Shown here: positions 25,111-37,560 of the stretch, one piece after another
Numbering within the stretch: the stretch's first letter is position 1
Layout: every line of letters starts with the position of its first letter
Assembly: GCF_040802235.1 (NCBI RefSeq)
Contig: NC_133158.1
Location: 43,404,001-43,468,000, forward strand
Length of the DNA stretch: 64,000 nt
Direction: 5' to 3'
Source of the DNA: Manis javanica
Taxonomy: Eukaryota; Chordata; Mammalia; Pholidota; Manidae
The notes under the pieces: model-generated
Told to the model about the DNA's origin: nothing
What the model saw: the letters and a program-made list of their open reading frames with translations, nothing else
Databases searched by the model: none
Position numbers and translations under genes: made by a program

Positions 25111-26139
25111 TTATTGGCAAGGCACGTATTTCCAGTGAGCAAGATGCGGACCCTGTTGAATGGATCTAGAGCCTGCCACTGCAAAGGGAGCCTGAGTGAG
25201 AGGACCCCAGAGTGAGTCTGTATGGGTAGACCAGAGGTCTGCAAAAGAAGGCCCATGGGCCAAGGTGAGATTTTCACGGAGATGTTGAACTGACACCAAC
25301 TATCTCTAGAGATTTCTTGATATGGAGAAACATAAATCCATATTTGTTGGAGCCACTCTAAATCTATAGTTTTCTGTTTGCCTGCAGCCAAAAACACTCC
25401 AAATGGTGCACCATCATAATTCCAGCCACACCTGCCACTTTTATCAGGAAAACATAAGCCTTTCCCGAAATCCTCTGGGAGACCCGCTTTTAGGTCCCAC
25501 TGTCTATGGCCATGCCCTCAGTCACAAAGGAAGCCACAAGAAAAAGCTTCAGGCCAGGGAGAAGTGTTTCAGTCTGATCACCCATCAGATACCTGCCACA
25601 GATCAGGTGACACAGAATCATTATCACTGCCATGTTTCAAAACACTAGACACAGATATAAATAACAAAAATATACTCTACACCCTGCCTTCCCAGAGCCC
25701 TGAACTTCTACCAGCCTTTACATGCCTCTCTTTCAATATGAACAGGCAAACAATAATTAACTAGATATTTGAGGGAAGCCTCTAGCACGAAACAGAGGCC
25801 AGGACAAACACCTCAGGGAAAAGGAACTCAGTGCAAGAGAGGAAAGGCAGGAAGCCGAGAAAAAACTTCAAAAAAATCCTAATTAGTTTCTATCTCTGCA
25901 ATAGAAAATGTGCAACCTCGAGACAAGGATAAGGTACAAGAGAAAAAGGAACATTCGGCGCACAAAGAGCCTGCTCTTGAAGATCAACATCAAGAAGGCA
26001 GAAGTGGCCATGGAGAGTGGAACCAAAAGGCGACGAGATGGAATGGGATGGACCAAACCAGAAGGCCCAACATCTGGAGAACACGCCCCCAACTGGAGAA
26101 CATTTTACTAGAAAATTTCTCAGAATGAAACATCATGAG

Positions 26140-26370
26140 CTTCTAGATTTAAAAGACTCACCAAGTGCCAGCATTAAAAAGCCATACTAAGACACATCAC
26201 CATGAAATTTCAGAATGCCAGGTTGAAGAATATGACATACATAATATCTCCTATATTTCAATATCTCATGTAGAGCTTGTATGCAAAGAACCAGAAATCA
26301 CAACTGTGCTGAGCTTATCAACAGCATCCGTGTGGAAGACAATGTAAAAATAGCTCCAAAACTCTGAGGG
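26140..26370 (+). mobile_element. L1M LINE ORF2 fragment
   Basis: GACACATCACCATGAAATTT, CAGAATGCCAGGTTGAAGAA, CTTATCAACAGCATCCGTGT and AAAACTCTGAGGGA follow the order of the old L1M ORF2/3' region. Frames are broken. Confidence 0.75.
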
Positions 26371-26639
26371 ACAGGTGGAGATGGGGTTTGGCTGGAGGAG
26401 CGGGGACTGCTGGGCTCCCTTGTCTTCCCCAATCCAAGAATGGGGTGCAGAGGGTGCACAGACCTCAGAAACTCCTGGAAGTGGGCATCCTGGTGCTGAC
26501 CCCGGGACCCCAGGGAGAGCACTGTATTCTCTGCTGTTTGGAAGGAGTAAGGAGGCAGCAAGAGGGCGATAGATATTGCCAGCATCCTACAGGCAGATAC
26601 AGAACATACACACATTAAGTGATGGAAGGACAATAAAAA

Positions 26640-27905
26640 ACATTTCATATGTATTTGAAATGTGTATATACTTAAGAATTGATGTTATGTAGAATATAAG
26701 CAAACTATGAGATACTAAATTCTTGTGCATACAAAAGCTACACTTTGGTAAACTGAGATCTGGATTCTGTGGAAGTGTGGGCAGATCAGGCGCATGACAC
26801 TGGACTGTAGCTTGGCTGCACTGCTATTCGACCTCACAAGGCGCCTGCCATCCAAAAGGTTTTACAAGTCCTTATGTTCACAGCATTCTGTCTTCAAAGG
26901 TTTTGTGGTTGTTTTTAACTTCAAATATAATCTCCCTGTGCACCCCCCACCCTCAACAGCCATTGTCTCTTGCTCAGTGCCTACACATCACAATCTTCCA
27001 GAAAGAAATTCAAAGCGCACACAGCCGTGAGAGCACACTCTGCACTGACTCACGAGACTTTCCTGGGTTAGATTCCAGATCACTTTAGGAAGTTAGGACT
27101 TTAAAGGAGGGTTTTAAAACTCCGTTTCTGATTCCTGGGCCAAAATGATGCTCTCAAATACACTCAGTGATAGGAAAATTCACTCTTTCATTCTTCCAAT
27201 ATTAGCCTAACTGTGCCAGCCCTGGCTGCAGGCAGAAGGGATGCAGGGGCCACAGCAGACGCCATGGGACCCCGAAGTTTCTGCACACCTGACCTGAATG
27301 CTTCCACATGCCCACGCCTGTTGCTGCGGCCGGCTTCCTCCGGCCAGCTGCAGGACGTCCAGTGCTACAGAGTTAGGACACCTGGGAGCAGCCCTCCGCT
27401 TTCGACTGATAGGTCTCCTGCCCTTCCAGTGGGACGGTGGAGCCGACGTGTCTCCCGGAGTCCCCAGCGGGGGAGCCCGTGACCGCACCTGCCCTCTCCT
27501 CCACCCATACCTTCCTTCCTGCTCACTTCCCACCCCTGCGCATGATTCCTGGCATCACCTTCCAAGTAAACCGCCCACACTTCACATCCTTGTCACAGTC
27601 TGTTCCTGGGGGAATGCAAACGAAGCCACCATGGGAAACCACAGGCAATGGTCTAAGTGGCCTCCTGGGCCTTGCTGCCTGGGCACTCTGAGTTTATTTC
27701 TCCTTTTTAATTCAGAGACCCCCCTGGCCAGCCATATTCAACTCTCCCCAGCTCCTCACTCCCTACACCCACAGGGCCTGTACACAGTACAATACTGTTT
27801 CCCCACGGCAGCGCCTCTGTTCTGATAACATCTAACCCCAAAGCACAATTTCAAAATAGATGGCAGAGGAGCTCCCAAAGCTGCATGCCAGAGTTGCCCC
27901 CCAGC
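26640..27905. other. Intron 1 sequence without a recognised element
   Basis: The first part is AT-rich and the second (27.2-27.6 kb) is GC-rich with overlapping frames on both strands. I recognise no repeat or exon. Confidence 0.45.
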
Positions 27906-27912
27906 CCATGAG

Positions 27913-28062
27913 CATGCACTCTGTGTGCCCTGACAGGCACAGCCCTCACCTGCCTGCCTGCACCCTGGCACATGGTGCCCCCTGGCCCACATGCACTCAT
28001 GCTGTGTGCCCTGCCAGGCACAGCCCTCACCTGCCTGCCTTCACCATGGCACATTGTGCCCC
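27913..28062 (+). repeat. Tandem duplication, two units of about 75-77 bp
   Basis: Unit 1 starts with CATGCACT at 27913 and unit 2 with CATGCACT at 27990. Both share GTGTGCCCTG, CAGGCACAGCCCTCACCTGC, CTGCCT, the CAC...GGCACAT block and TGTGCCCC/GGTGCCCC, with only a few differences. Confidence 0.9.
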
Positions 28063-28284
28063 GAACTTCTCAAAGCTGGGCCCTCCCATCCTGCAGGTCA
28101 CAGCCCAAACTGCAGCTCCTCCCTGGGGTTTTCTCGAACTGCCCTTTCTACAGCAGCCTGCCTCGACCCATACTTGCTACCAGGTTATAATGGCCCAGCA
28201 CTTCTTTAAATTGTTTACTTTCTTCACCATCTGTCTTCCCAACAAGCACATAGGTTCTATAAAAGCAAGGATCATCTTTATCTA

Positions 28285-28362
28285 GACGGCTGTTGTATCC
28301 CAGGGCTTAGAATGCGACCTGGCATACATCAGGTGCTTAATAAATATATTGAATAAGGGAAT
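28285..28362 (+). mobile_element. L2 3' tail
   Basis: GTATCCCAGGGCTTAGAATG, CGACCTGGCATACATCAGGT and GCTTAATAAATATATTGAAT: the L2 end sequence. Confidence 0.8.
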
Positions 28363-29439
28363 GAAAGCATGTCCATCTTGTGAGGATAGTTCAAACTTCT
28401 TTCAAACCTTCCATCCCCAGTCACTCCAGTTAGGAGTGATTTTAACTCCTGCGATGCCTCACTTTGACTCTTGCGTCTGGCAAGGAGGACCACAGCATGA
28501 GGCGCAGGACGCAGCCGGGGGAGATCGAGATCCCCAGGTGTCAGCATGCTGGTACTGCCCCTTGTGTCCACGGCACATGCTTTAGTGGATGTCTTCCCCT
28601 CACTGCTCCAGGCTCCACTCCCAGGCTGCTGAGTTGACACACTGAGTTACCATGATTTCTCACCTCTGTCCAAGAGATGCCAGCGACCACCCGAATCGCG
28701 AAAACCCAAACCATCTCCAGACAGTGCCAAATGCCCCCTGGAGGACGTGCTGTCCCTGGTGGAGAACCAGAGTTAGACCCACAGGCTGCCCTGGAGGAAA
28801 GTGCTATGCCCACTCCTTCTTGAGGCTGGAAGGAGAACACCCAGAGCTCACATTTTCTTTTTGCTTTAGCAAAAAATAATTCCCATCCCACTAAAGGGAG
28901 GAGGTGGGAAAACAAAGTTGTTCCTGAAACCATTTGTAACAACTACTAATTTGCACTCCCTCTGTGGGCCAAGGACACTTCCAGAGTGGAGCTCAGCACC
29001 AGTGCTCTGCTGAGCCCCGCGGATCCTCAACGAATACCCGGCGGCAGCAAGGCCCCAGGCTGGCCCCGGAAACTCTACCTGGAGCTGGGAGGAGATGTGG
29101 GACATCTGCAGAATCTAATCATTTAAAAGGGGTCCCTTGTATTTATACGTCTCTTTTTTTTCATTTTCTCCCAGTAATTCATTTTTATTGATTTACAAAT
29201 TATTGCTTCGTGACAGACTAGAATTTAAAAGGGCACCATGGGTACAGAGACTTTGAACAGCACTGCTCTGGAGGCCTTTCCCAGGAGAAGACACATTCCA
29301 CATTTCCAACCTGCCAATCTTAGGAAGGTTCTGGAACACCATCTGCTTGAGGTAGAGATGTTCTAAATGGGCACCAGAAAACACCAAGCAAAAGAGTCTG
29401 GCTTCAGTTAAAGCCTCCAAGGGCTGGGTACAGCCTGAC

Positions 29440-29560
29440 TGCTTAAGGGGGACTTTGTGGGATATGGTAAAATGCAGATTCTTGGGCCCTGGCCCAGTAA
29501 GTCCAGACTAGGTCCTGGGAATCTGTTCTCTTAACTGGCTTTACAAGGCATTCTGAGTCT
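29440..29560. mobile_element. MER5A-like hAT MITE remnant
   Basis: GGTAAAATGCAGATTCTTGG, GCCCTGGCCCAGTAAGTCC and GGTCCTGGGAATCTGTT resemble the interior of MER5A-type elements. Ends are lost. Confidence 0.5.
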
Positions 29561-29794
29561 TTCCCATGGCCAGCTGGGCAGCTGGGTTGGACTTGGGAAG
29601 CAAGGACACCAGTTGTGGCCTTGCGAGCCAGTGCAGCACCCCACAGCCCAAGCAGCACGGACCCAGGTCCCCGGGTGACATACCTGCACACACACAGCTG
29701 ATGACAATCCGAGCCCTGAAAGCTCTCACAGATTAGCTGGATTTCAACCACGGATACTGGAGCTTCTCCAGGGGATCTTAGGTCACCTGGGCAA

Positions 29795-29880
29795 AGCCCC
29801 TAACTTACAGATGAGGAAACTGAGGCTCTGAGAAGCTGAAGTGCTTGCTCCCCCATACCAAGCATCTGCCAAGCAGCACC
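29795..29880 (+). mobile_element. L2/MIR-type fragment
   Basis: ACTTACAGATGAGGAAACTG, AGGCTCTGAGAAGCTGAAGT and GCTTGCTCCCCCAT follow the common L2/MIR3 segment. Confidence 0.7.
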
Positions 29881-31944
29881 TCTGGGGCTAGCACCCCAAA
29901 CACCCAATTCCTAAACAACTGCGCCAACCAAATGGTTCTGTCTGCTTCCCAGCAGCTCGTCTGACTGGAAAGTTTATAAACTTCCCCAGGAGGTAGCCTG
30001 ATGTTGGGGAAGGCTCTGGCTGCCCTGTTGAAGCTTCTGAAATCCATGCCCACCTTCACCAAGAAGCAGCTTACTTTCTGGCAACCCACCCTCACCTTGA
30101 GAAGAGATCAGGCCTGGTTCTCGTGCCCCGTCTGTTACCAGGAAAACTTTTTAATTGGATACTTCCCACCTTTTCCCCCTTCCAGCACCACTTTCTGAGG
30201 GAGCTGCCTTGGGCTGTTTTCTGTGGCTTCTGGCAGGGGGTTTGCACAAGGACAGATTGGTGTCCCCAGCCCACCACCAATAAGGCATTTCAGGCTGCAC
30301 GGGTTTGGGAGGGGCTAGCGATTTGCAGAGGGAGGGCATGAGGCTGTCCCCAGCAGCCAGGTATAAATTCTCCTGCTCTGCCATTCTGTCCAGTGTGAAA
30401 TGGAAGGAGAGAGAGGCTCCCCACTGCCCTTCGTGCCTCCCGCAATGATGAAGCAGGCCCAGGGCATCGCCCACTTTGCTCTTCAGACACCTCTCTTCAT
30501 CTTCATGGTACAAGTACAGGATATGCCGTATCATAAAAATCCAGAAACATCCAGCCTGAGACCTGTGTGGGACAGCAAACACTAACTCATAAACAAGCCT
30601 AGGAATCTCCTTATTGTGGTTATGCCAGCACTCCAAGAGGGTTTTTCCTCTTTGAGAATTCCAAGAGTAAACACGTTACCAGTTTTCATTGAGTAGCAAA
30701 AAAAAAAAAAAAAAAATCAAACACTCCCTTTGGGCCAGGAAAGGAGAGCGGGGAGCTAGGTGACAGCCAATCTGACCACGCCTCATGCACACATTCCACG
30801 CAGCCCAGGGAAGGGGCCCAGACTGTGGGGCCCACACCCCTATCACACCTCACCCCTAACTGCGCAGGTGTGAGTCACAGAAGCCAGAGGGGCCAGTGTT
30901 CTATTTGCCAGGTAGTTTCCATTGTCACCAACCTGCAGCAGCCACAGTGCCAGTATCTAGCCCAGGCTGTGCTAGCGGACCAGAGGGAGTGCCGGGAGGC
31001 CGTGCCAGATGGCAGAGGCACCAAGTGCAAGCAGAAGCCACTGTTAGTGGTAAGGATGGTCCTGAGGTGGAAGGGGAGGTGCCCCAAACATGCCACTCAG
31101 GATCCCCCACTCCTGCTGCCTGCAACTGGGACAGGGGCACGAGTCAGCTGCTGCCAACCCCCACCCTCAGCCCAGGTGGACCCTGAATTCAGAGGCCAAA
31201 GGCTTGGCCCGCTCCTCAGTGTCTGCGATGTGAGATCCCACTGTCAGACAGTCTGGGAAATCACCCATCGCAGTAGCTAACATTAACCTCGCCCTTTGGA
31301 TTTTTAGCTATATGGGGTCAGCAATCATTCCAGGAGTAAACAGGAAGACCAGAGGCCCTGACGCCCACCTACCTACAAGAAGGAAAACAGGCAGAAGTCA
31401 AGAAAGGGCTGGCTCTGCGGGAGGAAGTACTTGACAAAAGGCATGCATTTCCTATCAAATGTATCCAATTAAAAAGGGTGACAGATGCCTGACAAAGTCT
31501 TTAAAAGATGAAATACAAGCCTGCAAACCTCCACGTCTGTGTTGTTCCCAGCTCGAGTATTTGTTAATCACAGGCATTTCAATAGCGTGATCTGGGCTGG
31601 CACAAGGTAAGTGGACTTTTCCCAAGTTGTGCAATCACTCTGTAATTCCAGGATTAGTGTGACATGACAAGAGACCTTTTCCAATTTTAAGTGATTACTC
31701 TCTAGTGACAACAGGATATTCTCAGAAATACAGAAAAGAAATACAGAAAGGAACCTACAACCCTCCTGTCCCTGTTCTCCCACCATGTCCTTAGCACACT
31801 GTCTTGTCACAGGCTCCACACACCAAAGCCACCATCTGCTACTGCCTTTAATGAGAACTGTACTTACTTGAATTCCCAATTAAAATTATTGGCAGTGAAA
31901 AGGAGGGATAGAATGAAAGAAAAAAAATCCATAAAGACAAACTC

Positions 31945-32385
31945 AGAATGAATCTGTGGGTTAAATTATGTCCTCCCCCACCAAAGATAAGCCAAAATCC
32001 TGGCCCCCCAGGACCTGTCTTTACAGATGTGACCAAGTAAGATGGGGTCAGCCTGGATCAGGGTGGGCCCTAATCCAATGATTGGTGTCCTTATAAAAGG
32101 GAAATATGGACACAGAGACACGCAGGGTGAGGAGGATGTCATATGGTACCAGAGGCAGAGACTGGAGTGACCCAGCTAAGGGCAGAGGGGCACCAAGGAC
32201 GCCTGTGGCCACCAGAAGTGGAAGCAGAAAGGGTCCCCACCCAGGGGCGTCAGAGGAGCAGGCACTGTCAACACCTTGATTTTGGACCTCTGGCCTCCAG
32301 GCTGAGGGAGAACGCACACATTCCTGTTATTTAGGCCCCCAGTTTGCGGTAGTCCGTTCAGCAGCCACAGGAAACTAAGAACTCA
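31945..32385 (+). mobile_element. MLT1-type MaLR LTR
   Basis: Order seen: GTTAAATTATGTCCTCCCCC, CCAGGACCTGTCTTTACAGA, GGTGGGCCCTAATCCAATGA, TGGTGTCCTTATAAAAGGGA, CACCTTGATTTTGGACCTCT and a final GGAAACTAA. This matches the full length of an MLT1-like LTR. Confidence 0.85.
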
Positions 32386-32529
32386 AAAGATCATTGACCA
32401 GGAGGAAAGGGAAGCGCAGGGAGGCTGACCACCTGCCCGCGTCCAGGACTCACCAGCAGCCCCGATGATGCTTCTCACCAAGCACAAGTCATCCACAGAC
32501 AAATGCAGGCGTTGTTTACAAAGCCCACG

Positions 32530-32750
32530 CCCACGCGAGGGAAGTAGGAAGTGCCCAGATGGGGGCAGCAGCTGGGCTGCTCACCACCGTGACCTCGGAC
32601 ACACCACTCAGCCTCTCCGTGTCTGTTTCCTCACCTGAAAGTTAAGCCAAGTAACTGTATGTACTTCCCAGGGCTGTTGCAAGAATGGAACGAGGTGATC
32701 TGTGCGGAATGCTTAGCATGGTGCCCAAGGCCCAGGAAGCTCCAAGGGAA
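32530..32750 (+). mobile_element. MIR SINE
   Basis: GTGACCTCGGACACACCACT, CAGCCTCTCCGTGTCTGTTT, CCTCACCTGAAAGTTAAGCC and AATGCTTAGCATGGTGCC follow MIR. Confidence 0.85.
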
Positions 32751-32784
32751 GGTTAGCCATTAACACTGCCGTGGTTAACAGTTC

Positions 32785-33401
32785 TCAGACTGTCCCTCCA
32801 AGGTGCTTGGAGCTGACGCCTCCACTGGCCTTCCACACTTCTCCCAAAGAGGGCCTTTGATGTTGAATTCTCTCTCTGAAGTTCAGAAGCCGCCAACTTT
32901 TACTCACAGGACTCACAGAACCTAGCTTTGCCTTTCTCGTTCTTTTAACTCCAGAAACCTCCTTTTTCACTGTCCTTAACAGTTTACCATCTTGATTTGT
33001 TACAGCAAATTTCTTGGGGCTGGCCATCACCTTTTTTTTCCCAGCCTGGCCTGCAGTGAGCTTAATGTAATTTGGGGACACAGGATAGCTTATTCTGAAG
33101 GAGACAAATTCCTAAACTGCATATAGTTAGGACCTATTTTCAATCCAAAGTCTTCCAAAAAATTGTGAACTAAGATGTAATAATCAAGCCAATATACGAC
33201 GATTAAAATGTGAGTCTACCAAATAATTTATTCGCTCTGCATCTGAATGTTTGAATATGAAAATCGTTTTGCTGTTTTACCTGTATTAGTGGAGATGACA
33301 GAAAATCTTTCAACTGAAACCCCAACAGCCTTTTTGAAGCCATTACAAGGTGTATAGCTGCAGACCTCTAGCATCTTCAGTTGGAATTTCTGTGTCAGCA
33401 T
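32785..33401 (-). other. Two tandem lysine-rich open frames, unidentified (possible decayed coding remnant)
   Basis: On the minus strand a frame of 57 codons (ATG at 33401, stop at 33228-33230) is followed, about 150 bp on, by one of 98 codons (ATG at 33081 to 32785). The second is strongly basic in its first 55 residues (AGQAGKKKVMASPKKF, then VKKEVSGVKRTRKAKLG), unlike the usual chance frames around it. I do not recognise the family. A processed pseudogene fragment is possible, but no poly(A) tail or target duplication is evident at its 3' (left) end. Chance remains quite likely. Confidence 0.2.
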
Positions 33402-33739
33402 GCATCTTTTTTTTTTTTTAGATAATGGAAATTGCTGTAATTATAATCACTTTAGAACACCGTTATTAGCAGTAGGAAGACCGAACTGCAAGGTTCAAGC
33501 GGGTGCTGGTTCTCTACTGTTAGAAAGAAGTCACATAATGGTATCAAATGCCAGGGGCTCATCTCCATGCCAACATGGTCCCGCTTGCACTCAGGCTTCT
33601 GGGCAGATGCCTGTGATGTCAGGCAGAACAAGGGACCCCCAGTTCTTGATTAAAGCATTCAGGGAGCAAGCACATGTCCCACAGTTGGCTTTCCCATGGG
33701 AGGGTAGGGACCAAGGGCAGGCCACTCCAAGATGTGCCA

Positions 33740-34190
33740 TTGTGACAGGCAGATCACTTTGAGCCGAAAATCATGCAGGCCCAAAAGGCTCTGGAAGATA
33801 CTCTGACCCCTACCCACAACTGCCAAGAAAGCATTGAGACGAAGGAACAGATAGCTATGCAATAATGTAAATGAGGTGTGGTAGGCAGGGAGGGATGCAG
33901 CCAAGTCTGTTAAAATTGCTCTCTGTGCCCCACTGGTTCTGGGTGGCCCATCAAGCATTTTGTTTATCATTTACTCTTTTCATATTCCTGTGAATCGCTT
34001 CCCTTTTCTTTGAAGTCTCAGCGCCCTATGCCCTCCTGGGTTCAGGATGACATGCAGACGTCACTCTGCCTGACTGTGTTTGGAACCCATGTCCATGGCT
34101 TCCCCATATGCACAATTAAACTTAGTTTTTTTCTCCTGTTCTGTCTCATGTCAATTTGATCCTTAGACCAGCTAGAAGAACCCTGTGGGG
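33740..34190 (+). mobile_element. Retroviral LTR remnant (family shared with about 53.6-54.3 kb)
   Basis: Blocks GCCCAAAAGGCTCTGGAAGA, TTTGAAGTCTCAGCGCCC, GGGTTCAGGATGACATGCAG, CACAATTAAACTTAG and TCTGTCTCATGTCAATTTGA have the order of a class I-like mammalian LTR with an ATTAAA-type polyadenylation signal near 34114. A second, more diverged copy lies about 20 kb to the right. The exact ends and target duplication are not resolved. No viral gene frame is evident beside it. Confidence 0.65.
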
Positions 34191-34899
34191 CAGAGGAAAT
34201 TTCTTCCTCTGCAAGAGGAGAGCTGGGATCCGTGGGGCTCTCGTGGCTGGTGAACCTCCTCTCTCCCCTGGAGCATGCTGTCCATCATGCCTTCAGCATT
34301 GTCCTCCAGGGAGGGGAAGTGGGGGGGAGGGCAGCAGGGGGAGAGTCCAGTTTTGGTCACACATCAAGTCCCTACCACCGTGGGATATAAGGCTCAGGGA
34401 TCTTTGGCTCTAAAGGGTAGTTGGAGGCCAAACACCTGTTAAAAAGACACACACAAGCCCCACATGGTGTCGTCACTTTTGACAGGCCAAGCCACCAAAC
34501 CAGGGCCTAATACTTAAACCCAATTATAGTTTCAACCTCCCCCAGAAACACAGTCATAGTCGGTCAGGAATTTTCTGGTCAGCATCACTGATAAGCTGTC
34601 ACGTGCGCCTTCTCCATCTTCCCTCAAAGAAGGTTTATGATCCCTGCTCTTCCTCTGAGAGAACGGGACCCTTCCTAACACAAACCCTAATGTCTTCTTT
34701 TGATAATAACTACCCCCCCACCATTCCATTTTGTACATCTCAGAGCATCTCTACTTGTTAGAGGGGATGCTGCCCAAATCACTTAATGAAACCAATTTGA
34801 TCTTCATATTTACTTGGTTTGAGTTTTGTGTTTTAACACACCAAAGAAAAGTCAGGAGGCAGGAAGGGAAGGGAGCAGGAATCTGCCGGTCAGTTCAGA

Positions 34900-35115
34900 A
34901 CTTGGCTTCTGGAATCCAGCTGCCTGGGTTTCATTTCTAGGTCTCTGTCTTTCTTGTCCTGTTCCCTGGGTGAGTCATTCAACCTCTCCAAGCCTCAGTT
35001 CTCCTGTTCCCTAAATGGGCATCTGATCCATGAGGTAGCTGTGAGCATTCCCAGGGAAAGCACACAGCACAGAACCTGCCACAGGGGAGCACTGCATGCT
35101 ATGCTACCGACAACT
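34900..35115 (+). mobile_element. MIR SINE
   Basis: TTCTGGAATCCAGCTGCCTG, GGTGAGTCATTCAACCTCTC, CAAGCCTCAGTTCTCCTG and AGCACAGAACCTGCC follow MIR over almost its full length. Confidence 0.85.
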
Positions 35116-35658
35116 GTCACTTAATTCTCAAAAAAAATTCTCAGGTATTTATTGCTGGAGTTAACAATTCCATTTTTCTCTCTACCCAAGCAAGTTTTAT
35201 TTGAAGCTTCAGTGAATCAGCAGAGAATAAGTGCATAACTCTTGGCCATTAACAAAGCAGAACTTTCCCCAGGTTCAGAAATCACCACAGCTGCCACCTC
35301 TAGCCAGCTGCACACACCCTGCTGATGGTCAGAGACATATCAGGGGGAGACAGAAAAGAAAAGAATCCTAATTTGCTTGTCTCTTCACACCTAAGAGTTT
35401 ACAGAAGGCATCTGGAAAGGTCATACACATGGATTTTGCTATAAAGCAGTTACTACTAAATCAGGCACAGAAGATTTCATTCTCCATCAAACGTAAAAAT
35501 TAAACCTGGATTGTTAAAAACAGCCTTCCTCGGAAACATGCTAATGTTTAACTGAGAAAAAACTTTGAATGAACTACTTCTTCAGCCAAGGTACAGGCAT
35601 AGCATCATACATTCCTATTAATCAATTACACTTCATCATTTAAAAGTAAAGGTCATCA

Positions 35659-35979
35659 ATGGACTAACGGTTACCAAAGGGAAAGGGACTGGGCAGGAGG
35701 GGTGGGAAGGGAGGGATAAGGGCGGGGGAAGAAAGGGAGCCTTATGATTAGCATGCATAATGTTATTGGGGGCATAGGGAGGGATGTGCAGCACAGAGAA
35801 GACAAGTAGTGAGTCTACAGCATCTTACTATGCTGATGGACAGTGACTGTAATTGGGTTTGTGGGGGGGGACTAGGTGAAGAGGGGAGTCTAGGAACCAT
35901 AATGTTCTTCATGTAATTGTAGATTAATGATAATAAAATGAATAAAAAAATAAAATAAAATAAAATAAATTGAATCAAA
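35659..35979 (+). mobile_element. Young 5'-truncated L1 3' end with 17-bp target-site duplication
   Basis: About 320 bp beginning with TGGACTAACGGTTACCAAAG, followed by a G-rich 3' UTR segment, ACAGTGACTGTAATTGGG, TCATGTAATTGTAGATTAAT and an A-rich tail of AATAAAATG/TAAAA units. It is flanked by identical 17-bp copies of AAAAGTAAAGGTCATCA at 35642-35658 and 35980-35996. The target site reads TT|AAAA, the classical L1 endonuclease cleavage site. The perfect duplication implies a recent, lineage-specific insertion. Confidence 0.92.
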
Positions 35980-36099
35980 AAAAGTAAAGGTCATCAGATC
36001 AATAAAGGTAAGTTATTATTTATGAAAACTTTTTTTTTGAGATCCTGTAACTGAGTGGAAAAGTTGGCATCTCTAACTTCATATTGTCTGTCTCTGCTG

Positions 36100-36545
36100 C
36101 CTTAGTCTTTGGGTCACAAAGCTTCCACTTGGCCCTGCACAGTAGGCTTGTTAATCATCAAAAGGAATTTTGCTCATTGCTTAAGAATGAGGGAACCAGC
36201 CCCTTACTGAAACTCCCCTCCCAGCAGATAACTAAGTACAGAAATGATCGAATTGTCAAGGACTTACAGGAACATCACAGTCAGACCATATCAACAGAAC
36301 GATTAGAGTCAGCTAACCAAGGACAAGGAGTGTCACAAGCCTCCTCAGACCCTCACTGACCTCCAGGTGTCTGAGGCAGTCATCTCCTCCTTCCCTAATA
36401 GAGAAGACGCTTGAAATCAACCCTAAGGTAACATGGTTCTTCAGAACACGCCTGCTATCTTCTCAACCTGCTGGCTTTCTGAATAAAGTCACTTTCCTGG
36501 CCCCAACACCTTGTGTCTCCTCTTATTGGCATTTTGGGTAGTGAG
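36100..36545 (+). mobile_element. Retroviral LTR (class I-like), probable solo copy
   Basis: The 3' part is the clearest: GCTTTCTGAATAAAGTCACT (AATAAA polyadenylation signal near 36482), TTTCCTGGCCCCAACACCTT and GTGTCTCCTCTTATTGGCAT, the typical R-U5 layout of a mammalian class I ERV. The 5' end is uncertain. The sequence that follows (36.55-37.08 kb) has a 187-codon frame starting inside the LTR, with no recognisable viral domain. Confidence 0.65.
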
Positions 36546-37079
36546 TGGCACAAGCTTAGACTCAGTAAGCCCAGGAGAAAGTTCTTCTGGAGGCTCCCTG
36601 CCTACCCTCTTCTTTGGGCGGGGAGGGGGCAGGGATACCCCAACTTCCTTTATCACTGCCCAGATCCACTTTAATAGAGAGATTTCTCTTCCACCCCAAA
36701 ATCAGCTTGAGCAGCTTTTTTTTCCCTTAAGGCACACATTTCCCAAATGGAGAGTCATTCACAGTAGCCCTTTGGAAAGATTGTTCTTAGACCACAAAAG
36801 AGGTTCATCCCCAGTATCTTGTGAAATCTTGTGGAAGGCGAAATGTACAAGGTTCTCACCACCAGGGAATGTTCTCACGTGGTGGCTTTTACCAGCACCA
36901 ACATCTTGTGGTCAAGTTAAGCTTCCTCAGCTGACTCACTCCCTCCTGCTGGCCTTGTGCCACCATCCACCACGGGGGTGGGGTGGGGATGGCTCGGACA
37001 ACCCGCAGATGAAAGACGACTGGAATCAAAGTTTTGAGCAGAACATATTTTTGAAGTTTCCTTTTTTTTTTTAAAACTA

Positions 37080-37560
37080 ATTAAACAGTATAGAAGTTAT
37101 TCAGGAGAGTTTCTTTTTTTAAAAAACATTAGCATGGCATGTCTTTCCTCTTAAAAAAAAGTCTTGAATAATTTAATTAGAATTACACCAAAGTCATGAG
37201 TATGTTCTATTTATGGGGGTATCATAGCTGAATTAAAACCCAAATGATGGTGTTAAAAATAAAGTTATCTTCAGACAGCATATTCAATTGATAAGAAAAC
37301 CTTGACTGCAAATCACAGTGAGGTAGTTTGGAAGGAGGAGGACCAAATCAGCTCCCGGGATTTTGTCTTTTTTAAGATTATCTAGCCTGGGGACACTGTG
37401 TCTTGCCACAAAAAGTGCTAATAAATGAAAATCATAATAAGAAAAAAGAAAGCCGTTTGATTTTATTTTTGTTTTGTCACTGGGAGACCACCTGGTTCCC
37501 GGAAGCCTAGCACAGTCCATAGTTTTTCCCAGTTACTTTGCTGCATTTAATACTTTGCAC
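37080..37560. other. AT-rich intron 1 sequence next to the CpG island
   Basis: Contains A/T runs (TTTTTTAAAAAACATTAG, CTTAAAAAAAAGTC) and no recognised element or exon. Confidence 0.5.

Noticed and set aside
36511..37074. 187-codon plus-strand frame starting in an LTR
   Set aside because: No retroviral motif that I can see; it starts in R-U5 of the LTR and runs into unrelated sequence.
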